A stretch of 64,000 nt of DNA, from the NCBI GenBank assembly GCA_026419775.2, contig JAOPGA020000821.1, forward strand, positions 62,001 to 126,000, written 5' to 3'. Below the pieces are notes generated by a model that worked only from the letters and a program-made list of their open reading frames with translations, did no database searches and was not told where the DNA came from. The DNA comes from Acrasis kona (Eukaryota; Heterolobosea; Eutetramitea; Acrasida; Acrasidae). Within the stretch, counting starts at the first letter, position 1. Every line of letters starts with the position of its first letter. The position numbers and the translations under genes are program-made. Below are positions 53,973 to 64,000 of this stretch, one piece after another.

Positions 53973-55373
53973 TTACAAGAAGGTTTCAAATGATGCATGA
54001 TTCAAGAATGACTCAATATCCTCCTTCGTTAAAAAGTCATCGTCCATGACAGGAAGTAATTCACTACTCAAAAGCTGATTAGAAACTTTGTTCTGGTCAT
54101 TGGTGTATGTCCATATTGCATTTTCTAATCTCGCACATGTCGTTTGGTATTTATTAACATATGGAAAACTAGTCGACATTTTTTTCAAAACATGATAATT
54201 GCTATTCAACTGTGCAACAATGTCTCGACGATCACATTCGTCTTGACTCTCCTCAAAAAATTTTAATTGCACATCACAAGCGGCTATCAACAAGGCGCCG
54301 GTAATTCTACTATCAATAATTTGGTTATTAATAAGGACCGCAGTAATGCGATCCGCACACCTTCTCGCCAAATCAAATCTATTTATTTTTATATAACGCT
54401 GCATTTGAGCGCCCTGTACAAACATCATCACACACATTTTCCTTTGTTCGAATTCAGGTTTAGGTATGGATGAGAACAAGCGGTCGTAGAATCCATTCAT
54501 GGCCTGAGCAAACCTATCAATGATCATGGTCGCCAGTTGACCATCTTGATTGGAGTCATTTCCCACTTCCGTGAGAAGGCTTTGCATTTCGGATCTCGTC
54601 ACCCATGGTTGAATCATCACAGGCGAAATCTCAAAGTAACTCCTTCTCTCTGGATTGTTGCTAAAGTATTGATGGGCTGTGTAATGGCGCAGTACGAATT
54701 CTTTGAAAAGTTTTTCCGTGTCGACATCTTGCTTCATGAGCTCTAAGGTGGAATTGTATTCCAATTCCAAAAAGGTAATGTGAGGATTAACGGTACCGAG
54801 TAATTTGTGATGTGTTAAAAATGTATGTACGTTCGAGTAGTAGAACTTTGAACTGTTCATGTTGTTTTGAACGGCGCAGTAACTACCCAGATAAGCACAG
54901 CAGGCGGCTATCATTAAATTGTCGAAAATTCGATCGAGCACTGGGCCTATTGTGGAGCGTGCCTTCTCGAAATAAAATTGACAGGTGTTGACGCAGAGTG
55001 TAGATTGTAATAATATGGAGAGGACGAACGATAACTCCTCGGGAAAAATGTTTGGGTCTTTTTTCTCCATGCTTGGTTCTGCTTTAATGTATTGAAGTAT
55101 GTTTATGAGACGATCCTTTGACATGATGGGCATGCAGAAGCGAATTTTATCCCATGCAGTACTTAAACTCTCTTCGTCTATTGAAGTAGAATCGTTGTCC
55201 TCATCGATGTTTTTCTTTACTCGAGGTTTTGAACTCCTTTTGTCTGAATTGTTGTTGTAGACACACTCTCTTTTGCCAGAAGCACAAAGTCCACACGAGG
55301 GTATTTTTCTATCGCATTTTTTGTGCTGTCGTCTGCATCTTTCGCATGAAAGGAGGGCGTGGTTTTCGTACAT
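53973..55373 (-). CDS. Zn(II)2Cys6 binuclear-cluster transcription factor
   Basis: Single exon, 466 residues. The N-terminal cluster is C-x2-C-x6-C-x6-C-x2-C-x6-C, in CERCRRQHKKCDRKIPSC then GLCASGKREC. A basic segment (KRSSKPRVKKN) and acidic linker follow. The C-terminal 350 residues are helical with a fungal-type regulatory flavour (SFVLSILLQSTLCV). This DNA-binding class is best known from fungi but is also found in some amoebae. Target genes unknown. Confidence 0.88.
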   Translation of the reverse strand: MYENHALLSCERCRRQHKKCDRKIPSCGLCASGKRECVYNNNSDKRSSKPRVKKNIDEDNDSTSIDEESLSTAWDKIRFCMPIMSKDRLINILQYIKAEPSMEKKDPNIFPEELSFVLSILLQSTLCVNTCQFYFEKARSTIGPVLDRIFDNLMIAACCAYLGSYCAVQNNMNSSKFYYSNVHTFLTHHKLLGTVNPHITFLELEYNSTLELMKQDVDTEKLFKEFVLRHYTAHQYFSNNPERRSYFEISPVMIQPWVTRSEMQSLLTEVGNDSNQDGQLATMIIDRFAQAMNGFYDRLFSSIPKPEFEQRKMCVMMFVQGAQMQRYIKINRFDLARRCADRITAVLINNQIIDSRITGALLIAACDVQLKFFEESQDECDRRDIVAQLNSNYHVLKKMSTSFPYVNKYQTTCARLENAIWTYTNDQNKVSNQLLSSELLPVMDDDFLTKEDIESFLNHASFETFL

Positions 55374-55466
55374 TGCTATTTTTATCTTATAAGCGAAGGG
55401 TTGTCTACGTCATTAAAACATAAAACACCTGCCTGCAACAAACAATTTATGTTGGGTAAATAAAGT

Positions 55467-56519
55467 TTATTGTGCTAGCTTTATTTTTTTAGTGGAAGGT
55501 TCGACCACCGAACTATCATTAGCGAATTTAAATCTTACGTCATGGAATGCACTCTGATAAACAACAGGCTTTGCAAACTCCTTTGTGTCAAACAAATTCA
55601 TTCTCACCAAATTGTCGTCGACTCGGCCATACACATGACCGGTGTTTGCATCATAAGAAAGAAGATTAAAATTTTTTATTTTTTCAACCTTTGTAACTTG
55701 CACCCCATCAAGGGTGTAAATCTGGAACTCTGTTTTTGCATCTAAAAACTTATAAGGCGCACTAATAACGGTGTGTTTCCCAAAACGGTCATCAGAATAG
55801 ACATGGTCCATCCAGATAAGATTCCTTTCAATGATGTTATAGGATTTTTTGAATCTGTTAACAGATGGAGGAATAATTTCTACGACGACATCATCGTCAC
55901 AGTGCTTCTCTTTTTCAAGATCATAAAAAATCGTATCTTCATCATAAGTAAGACCTTTGATTATATTACCAGCACAAAATTGCGTTTGGATGACGGTCTC
56001 TTTCCCTTCTTCTTCTAGATTAAAGACTGGAGTTTGTTCATCTTGAACAATTTCCATGTTATAGCACTGTGATGGTGGTGAGATGAAAACATATTTATCG
56101 AACCACAGGAACGAATAAGTATCTTCTGATCCAGTGTTAACAGTGACGACCTTGTCTCCGGTCATATAGTTGTAGATTGACGCACTGTAATTACAGTCCG
56201 ACGAGTGGACTGCCACCCAAGTATATGATACCTCTGCAATAGAGTATCCCTCTTTCATTCCCTCTGAGAATTTGTTGAAAAGTTGTTTGGTTTCCAGGTC
56301 CCACACTTGTACAGCGTCCATAAACAAAAATGCGTAATATTTTCCGCTTCTCAATGAGCAGGAGTCGTTAAGAACACCACACTTCTCTTTATCATAATCC
56401 ATTGATAAGACAGTTTCAATCTTGAAGAGGTCCTTTGCTAACCTCGTAAGAGGTTCAGGTCTCGATTTTTGTGAGGATACACGCTTGTAGGCCGATAGTG
56501 CTTCTAACTTGTCTGTCAT
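55467..56519 (-). CDS. Divergent beta-propeller-like protein
   Basis: Single exon, 350 residues. Repeating beta-rich segments such as AFLFMDAVQVWDLETKQLF and ASIYNYMTGDKVVTV resemble WD40 blades, though only one clear WD is present. Acidic residues are frequent and the C-terminal tail is basic (STKKIKLAQ). No signal peptide or span. Function unknown; a scaffold role would be typical of propellers. Confidence 0.55.
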   Translation of the reverse strand: MTDKLEALSAYKRVSSQKSRPEPLTRLAKDLFKIETVLSMDYDKEKCGVLNDSCSLRSGKYYAFLFMDAVQVWDLETKQLFNKFSEGMKEGYSIAEVSYTWVAVHSSDCNYSASIYNYMTGDKVVTVNTGSEDTYSFLWFDKYVFISPPSQCYNMEIVQDEQTPVFNLEEEGKETVIQTQFCAGNIIKGLTYDEDTIFYDLEKEKHCDDDVVVEIIPPSVNRFKKSYNIIERNLIWMDHVYSDDRFGKHTVISAPYKFLDAKTEFQIYTLDGVQVTKVEKIKNFNLLSYDANTGHVYGRVDDNLVRMNLFDTKEFAKPVVYQSAFHDVRFKFANDSSVVEPSTKKIKLAQ

Positions 56520-56800
56520 TTTCCAAGTTGATTGATTGTAAAAAAAGTCTTTGTTCTGGCGGAAACTCTACAATGATGGAAATTACATGGAACTTTCAAG
56601 TCAATCACTTTTTTGTACATATTATTTGTCCAATCAAATCACCAACTTTGAATAAACAAGAATCATAGAAGCCGCTTGATTGTTGGGATATAGATCAAAT
56701 TTTCTTTACTGGCCCAATAACACCAACACTATCCAATCTATGTTATTGTGAGATGTTTCGGATCAACGTCCAAAACCTTTTTTATCACTATAATATTTAT

Positions 56801-59800
56801 TTATTTTACATTTTTATCTTGATAGTAGGTGGCTGTGCTGGGCCTTTTTACGGGCGCGACAACACCAACAACACTACCCAACCTAGAAACAGGTCCAGCA
56901 CTCGACACTCTATTCTTTATATTCACACCAGCACTCCTCGGCCTTACAGGAGCATTTGTATTGGCAACAACCATCTGAGGTGACTGCGACAACACGGACG
57001 AAGACATGTTTTGTTTAACCGACCCACCAAGAGTCTTGTTCAACTGCCTCGATGAGTTCGAAGTAGGCGTCGTGCTCCTCACACGATACCCAGGCATCAC
57101 TGCCATGGGCCTACTGTTCGCATAAACTGTCTGACTAGTTCCACTCCTTTGATTCAAATTATCCATATCGAACAGGAAGGACGAGGTATGATCGGTGGAA
57201 GTAGAAGGCCTACGAAGAGAAGAAGCACTCATCGAATGTTGGACTTCCCGATATGCACTATTGGGAGTGGGTTCGCTGGAGAAGGCAATAGTAGAAGGCT
57301 GCCTACCAATATTCAAATGAGGAACAAGCGTTTGTCTATAATTTCGTCTCGTGCCACTACCAGAAGCAGCAGACATGGGTCTAGAAGAGAAAGTACCCTG
57401 ACTACTAACACTAACAGCATCATTAAAATAAACATCTGGCGTATGAGCGCTAGTGGGAGAAACATCATTATTATGAACAAGAACATGAGAAGCATCGGTG
57501 CCAATTTTTTCCAAATGCTGTCTCAAAATACTATTCTCTGCATTTACTGATTGTAGATCAGCCATGGCATCAAAATACCTTCGTTGCCAAGTACCAGCTT
57601 CGTGTCCCTGATCCTTATCCTGATGCATCTCCTCCATCTTTTGCAAAACCTTCTCCTTCATGTCCCTCTCCTTTACAATTTTCTTCTTGAGCAAATCAAT
57701 CGTCTTTTTGCTCTTGTTCTCCACAAAGTCACTCTTTTTGCTATCCTTTGTTTTTGTTTTTGTGTAGTGCTCCAACTCTTGTTTCTTCTTTTCTAGTTCC
57801 AATAAAATCTTATCCACATCCACTTTATTCCATCTCTCATACTTTTCGACCTTCACCTCCAACTCATCCAACAATTGAGCATTCTTTACTTTCCAATTCA
57901 CCAACTTTTGTTTGTTTTTGATTTGTAGTTGCAAATCTTTGCGTAACCTCTCCACCTCCATTTCCATATTGCTCAACAATTGTTGAGTTTTCATTAATTG
58001 CTGCCTCAGTAAATTCTCTCGCTCTTCAATTTTGCTCTTGTTTCCGAAATAAATCTTTTTCGCATTTTCCTTCTCGTCCTCTGCTTGTCTCACCCTTCGT
58101 TCGTATTTTCCTCTGAGCGTCAACAATTTCAACTTGTTCAATATGATCAGCTTCTCGCTCAACGACTTTTGATCTTCGGTTTCTCTTTTTAATTTTGCAA
58201 TCTCGTTGTCGTCCATCACGATTCGTAATGCCTTTTGTTTGAAACTGGCGCTTCCTTGGCTAGTGCTGGGCGTTGCGATTTGTATGAGAGCGTCCTTTTT
58301 GACTTGTTCGAATTTGTTTTGCATTTGGTTTAATAGGCTGCGACGATATTCGCTGAATTTACCCTTTACCATCATGAGTTCGTGAGTGAGCTTCATGACG
58401 CTATCTTCGTATTCGATTCTCAGCTCGTCCTTTACTTGTACGTGCAAATGATCGATTTTGTTTTGTAGGTCTTGATTTTGACGTTGGAGTTGATCCACTC
58501 TGAACACCAAATCGTAACTCTTATCTGCTACTTCTCCTTGTACTCTTCTTGTGAAACTCCTGCCGTCCACTTCTAATTTGTACTCTAGTAACTTTAATTT
58601 TTGTTCCAAATTAAAAATCATCTTAATGTTGTGATCCAATTTGGTGTCGCAGTCGACGTGCACCTGATCAATTTCGTCGTCGCGCCACGTCTTCATTCCT
58701 TGCGATAATTGATCGACCGCACCGATCAAATCGACTTGGTCGATGCTGTAAATTACGTTATTGTTTTTATCTCTGCTCTGATTCGATTTGACGAGTAATT
58801 GAGATATGAAATGAGTTAGCATGCTCAAGCGATGATTATCGCTGTTGTGATTGTTGCCATCGCCTTCTTGGTTTGTCGTTTTTGCATGACGCCTCAAAAT
58901 GGCGTTATGTATTTTTGTGGTGGCGATGGCTTGATTGATTAGAATTTTATTTACTTCCTGTAATGACACTCTGGATTGTTTCTCCCTAAAATCATATTCG
59001 TTTCTCTTTATAAACCTTCGTTTATAACTAAGCAATACCGAACGATTCTCTCGTTCTTGTTCATCTAATTCCGATTGCGTGGTTGGTTCCTTTTGGTTCT
59101 TTTCCACTTCTTTCAATTCTCGTTCGTATAGTTGCTGCGATCGCCTCACGATTACATTTTCGTAGTATTCTTGTTGTTTTTTATAGTGATTGAATAGTGG
59201 ATGCGTTGGGTTGTGGTCGATGATCAAGTTGAATAAATAACTCTTGATTTGCCAAATCCTCACGCTCATTTGTAAGAAATCTACTTGTTTTTGAACGCTG
59301 GGCTCTGGCATGCTGGTGGAGTATAATTTATCTTGCGTGAGCGCATCTTCTAATAGTAACTCTACGCTCATTTCTTCGGCACAGTAGAAATTGCGTTGAG
59401 ATTCTCTCAGGCCGAATAAAAAGCGTTTGAGAATAGGAAGAGCGAATGCAGTGATGGGAGATGATGGGATCGCTTGTTGTTCGCTTTCGTTGGTATCAAC
59501 GTTGGTGAGATGCGTCATGGTATCATCTACGATGCTCACTCCTTGATGATCGTTATTGGTACCTAATTTGAGACGTAGTTGATGCATGGTGAGTATCATT
59601 TTTAAATAACTAGCTTCGCACTTTTTGATCAAGAAATCAATCACGCTTGGTGCAGAATCGACTTGGCGCAAATGAACGAGCTCTGCTCCTAATTTATTAG
59701 CTTGTTCATGAACGCTCTCCGCTCCGAATCGAGCATTGAGTGCAGCCGATTGACTACTAGCGCTCATTTGTGCATGAACGATGAAGAAAGAAAGAAGCAA

Positions 59801-62800
59801 GTGGGTGCATTGAAGAATGGATAGAATGTTGTTGAGGTGTTCCATCGTCGGGTTCTCACCTGCGATGGCTGCCATTTCGTTATCCAATTCTTCATTTCCC
59901 GTTTCTTCGTCATGCGTTGGTTGCTCGAAGAATTCCATCTTGATTACTTGTAGATAATGAGGCACGTAGAGCGCATCTACTACTTGACCATCCTTTGCAA
60001 TCATACATTTCCTGTTGCTCATGTTCATCAGAGACGACGATGACGGGACCTCTGTGGAGGTGTTGGAAGTGGTATTGACCCTACTGGACATGCACAACAA
60101 GTGGTCGTGAGCACCGAGCGTGAATCCATTCTCTTGAACAGTTTTCTTACGAAGTGGGGACGAATGTACTTTGGGTTTGAACGCAATACAAGTTAATGTG
60201 TTGCTCATGTCCTTACTGTAATTCATAATCTCGTTACGAAGAGAGTAGGGCAACATGACCTTGACCATCTCGTCACAATACTGTTTGGCCAATTTGTAAC
60301 GCAACTCTCTCAATCTTCTCTTTAGAATCATGGTGCTGCTCTGTTTGTTTTTTTTCAGAGCGTCGTATACCTTTTGATACTCGTCGTAGCATTGTTTCCA
60401 ATTGGGATATTGAAGCGTGGCGAGGGATAAGAACAAATCGGCTACTCTTTGTTGAGTCATGATTGGAGAGGTGGATGTTTGTTGTGAGGTCTCTCCGAGC
60501 GTGGTCATGAATGTCGTGGAGTTACTGTCGCTCATGTAAACATCAGCAACGGTTTGATTGAACTTTACAATAATCTCCAACAAGTACCGATGCATCATTT
60601 GAAATTGATACACTTGTCTAAAGTCATTCATGTTGTGAGTACATAACACTCTGGTCACATCTTGTTGCGAATTGAAATTATAATCGCCCATGTCCCCATC
60701 GAAATCACTAATGGCCAAATCGACCAAGTGTTGAATCTTGATGGTGACGATTTCCGATAATGCGTCTCGATTTGTTTTTTCCGAATCGGCATCAAAACTC
60801 ATCTTGTCCATGATGACTTTTTTCAAATCGAGACCAGCCAAATCAGCTTGTTTCAAATAAACGTTATACAAAATGTCGGAAGTGTACAACTGATTCATCA
60901 GATCGGAATGAAGGATTAGAAATTCGACAGCATTTGTGTAAATTTGCATGTTGATGGATCCATCTTGTGAAATTTTGAATCCACCTTCGGTTTGTTTGCT
61001 ATTGTCCTTGTTGACGTAACTCGTCTTGTCGCTCCTCTTTCTCGAGGATTCCTCCTTGATGGCCGCTTCGATGCTATCGATCACATCTTGTGCATCGTCC
61101 AACAAGAACATGTCTTGAATCTCTTGTCGATCGTCGCTCATTTTGATCTTTGCTGCTTCGTGTACTTTATCTTCGGTGTTTAGTAATTTCCACTCGACGA
61201 TTGCTTGTTGTAGCAGCGTCCTGTTCAAACTACTTATGCCCAACATGCCGTTCACTTTGAATGCATCCATCACGCACTCCAACGCGCGATTCAACGCATT
61301 GTGTAATTTGCTCAAATTACAGAGCGATGAGTAAAAATCTAGAATGCAAATTTTATTGGCGTTGGGATGCATTTCAATGTATAGATTAGATGGTTGTTGT
61401 TCGCCGGTTAGATCGCATCTCGAATCGCCTGATTGGGTCAAGTATTGAATGTACTTTTTTTCGTCGTGCATTAAGGTGGAGATGATGTCCTTGAGCAAGC
61501 TGCTCTTTAGTTCGAGACCAATGACGTCGCTTGCGTAGGATTCGCTAAAGTACATGCTTTCGAAATCAATTTTGGGTCGAAGGTGCATCACGTCCACAAT
61601 GTTTTGTGCCATTTCGAATTGTGAATCGGGATCGGTGATGTGTTCGTAGGCTTCGACGTAGCTCTGAATGACTTTCCTCTTTGCGTCGTGAAACCATGTT
61701 TCGCTCTCGTACAAATCCTCCAGGATGGCCAACCTGTCCAAATCAACTTGTTTGCTTTCCATTAATGTCTTCTTTTCAAAAGATGAAAATGACGATGATT
61801 TGTTGGTGGATTGTAAGTGAGCATTGTTGGCGTCAATGTTCTTGCTGATGAACCACGATCCAATTCGTATGATCTTTTCTTCTAATTCTTCGAGATCCTT
61901 TAGTGCACTATCGTACATTACGTTGGCGCCGAAACAATCCTTAATGTATAGATCGCGTTGGTTGAATAACACTGGCTGGTCGTCTCTATTGGTAACCTTG
62001 TATTTTCCATCCGGTATTTCCTTTTTAATGTTGTCCGGGTCACTATAGAATTGTGATAAGAAAGTTGGGTCCAACCCATCACTATCAGTCAACCCTATTT
62101 TATCAAGTGTTATTTTTCTTTGGATGCTTCTAAAGTAGTTTAGGCACTCTAGTAACTTTTTCTTGAACTCTCTTATGCGGATGAAACGTAGTAGATAAGT
62201 TGCCGTTATTTTTGTGACTGTTGCTTTGCCGCCTTCTATTAAATGAGAGTCGAATTCATTGTTGTTGGATGTGAGATGATGATCTTGTTGATCTTGGTTT
62301 TCGTCCTGTTGAACGCTGTCATCTTCGTTATCGTGTTTGAATTGTCGTTGCACGAATGCACGTTGAATGTGATTTTCGGCTTGTTCCCTCAAACGTTTGT
62401 TTGCATATGTCAAATCAAAAGTGTTTATGAAGCTGCTTTCTGCGCTGAGAGGAACGTCTAGATGGGGTATGCTGTCTAGAATGATGTTTTGTTTTTCTTG
62501 CCATGACCACGTGTAAGGTCGATGTTGTAAGTGAGATGTCCAAGGTGAATGTAGCACGTAAACCGCATCTGATTGAATGATTTGTTCCGCTTTGCTTTTT
62601 GTTTCAGACTTGTCGATTGTTTGGTAAGGATAAGGTAAAAACTTCATGGCTTCTGCTTGTGCGTTGAAAACTGCTGCAAATCTCTTGCTGACTGCGTACA
62701 AGAACTCTTGACCAGAGTCATTGGTGACCCTAGATAAATCAAAACATTGCTTTAATTCGTCAAGTTGCTGTTCTACTCTCCTCAACTCGATAGTCATCAA

Positions 62801-63955
62801 TGGTGCGACGAGCGTCTTTTTAAAGTTATTACTATGAGGTTCGTACTATAAAAAAGTTAGTAATCAAAGTGAGTGTAAGTGACGAACTGCTTTCCGATAT
62901 AAATTATATCTCTCTGAATATGCCATCCATTTCATCTTGCTATAGAAAATGTCCAACTTTTTGTTAATTTTTTTCTGGTACACAAAGTTCCTCAAGTAGC
63001 TGTGGAAATCATCAATTATCAATAAGTTATCATTTTCAGTGTTTGTGGCGTTTAATGCTTCCAAACGATGTATGATTCCGCTGGACTCCACTGAGATTTT
63101 TTGTAGTTTGGATTTGTAAATGTTGGATGCAGATTCCATCAAGTCTGTTCTATTAATGAATTTATCATATCTACGGGCTAATTTAAATTTTAACAACTTG
63201 AGTTGCTGCTGTTTGGATTGATAAAAATTCTTAATTAATTTTTGTGCATTAGTACTGGTATTATTCTTTTGTACCGCTTCCTCGATTTGTTTTTGAATTT
63301 TAGAGGTAAATGACTTGGGCATTTTGAAGCTGTTAGTGGATGATGCATTTTTTATGTGCTCCTCTCTTTTTCTTCGAAACCAACGATAGTCAACTTCTAC
63401 ATCTTTTCCGGTGAGTGGGGGAAAGTTTACGTTAGATTGTTTGTCGAGGAGGTTCTGCTTTTGTTCGTTAAGGTATTTTTCCTTTCGCCGAAGTAGTTTC
63501 TCAAGCTCAAACTCTAATAGAATTTCAGCTAGTGTTGTTGTTTGTGGTTGAGTTCTTAACGAAGAGAAGGTTGGATTCTTGTTTTGTAACTCTTTGACGA
63601 TTCTTGGTTTATCTTGTTCCAACTCAACTTCATCATTGATGTGCCCTACATCTTCTGCATCTAACATTGTCGGATCAAATCTTGGTTTGTTATCCAACTC
63701 CTGTTCATCTTCATCGTCATCTTTGATAATACTATCTATTTGGTTTTGTAGTGCGCCTGTTATGTTATATGGCTGCGATTCATCCTCAGGTGGTTCGTCC
63801 TCCTCAGTGTTCGCCCTTATTTTCCTCATTTCATCTTCTGTGAGCTCACCGTCACCAGAAACATATTTTTTCATGGTAGCGATATAATCATCAGTCGAAC
63901 TAAAATTCAAATCATCCTCATCATCATTTATTTCATATTGATCATGGTCGTCCAT
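56801..63955 (-). CDS. Very large coiled-coil protein (about 2,370 aa)
   Basis: Two long frames belong to one gene: the upstream frame (start 63955) is joined to the 2-kb-residue frame through a 42-nt intron (62846-62887, GTTCGT...TATAG), in phase, giving YNLYRKA-YEPHSNNFKK. The N terminus is acidic; a conserved-looking basic block (VDYRWFRRKREEHIKN) follows; most of the middle is helical and soluble; a strong coiled coil lies in the C-terminal third (KERDMKEKVLQKMEEMHQD, REDLRQQL-type heptads); the last 200 residues are Ser/Thr/Arg-rich and disordered. The start of the second exon (APLMTIELRRVEQQLDELKQ) and the general plan suggest a CCDC162-like ciliary protein, but I hold this at low confidence. 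Confidence 0.72.
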
Positions 63956-64000
63956 ACCACTTGAACACTGTGAGCGGTTTACAAATTTAGGAGGTAAAAA

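Overview
The window is an AT-rich, gene-dense nuclear segment of a protist. Several things point to a heterolobosean amoeboflagellate of the Naegleria type: very short GT-AG introns (almost all about 32-46 nt), intergenic gaps that often fall to 2-50 bp, and a mix of ciliary genes (IFT140), amoeboid surface proteins, membrane nucleotide cyclases, and meiotic and spliceosomal genes. The organism call is an inference from gene content and intron style, not from a marker gene. Exon joins given here were worked out by eye from reading frames, splice-site dinucleotides and agreement with known families.

Layout. 1-2932 (-): 3'-truncated membrane adenylyl cyclase with two cyclase domains. 3448-8113: an F-box protein, a METTL25-like methyltransferase and a second, divergent F-box-like protein. 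8139-11393: COX11, ESCRT-III CHMP6/VPS20 and homogentisate dioxygenase. 11902-16323: IFT140, carrying a +1 frameshift. 16326-18341: three small unrecognised genes. 18623-20533: a FERRY3/C12orf4 homologue. 20648-27646: a small membrane protein, an ATP9/Neo1-class P4-ATPase, UDP-glucose dehydrogenase and PIG-C. 27667-30644: PRPF31 and SPO11, head to head across 32 bp. 30905-36528: alkaline ceramidase, tRNA-His, a tandem amidohydrolase and a CD-MPR-like MRH receptor. 36549-43527: an MFS transporter with a 15-nt microexon, an uncertain spliced gene, a four-to-six-TM protein with internal repeats, catalase and a 7-TM protein. 43719-46899: an ASPM-like protein. 47492-53391: two secreted or surface proteins that share an unusual Cys/Trp repeat. 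53625-63955: CRIPT, a Zn2Cys6 regulator, a divergent propeller protein and a coiled-coil protein of about 2,370 residues.

Most of the window is eukaryotic housekeeping. The genes most likely to be new biology are the two neighbouring surface proteins at 47.5-53.4 kb. They share a C-x2-C...HW[YWF]...C-x-C-V-P module that occurs seven times in one and three times in the other. The larger protein adds a secretion signal, a long Thr/Pro/Ala stalk, EGF-like modules, a membrane anchor and a cytoplasmic tail. The other notable points are the IFT140 frameshift, the transporter microexon, a stop-free 36-nt intron in PIG-C, and an Asp-to-Asn change in the SPO11 Toprim motif.
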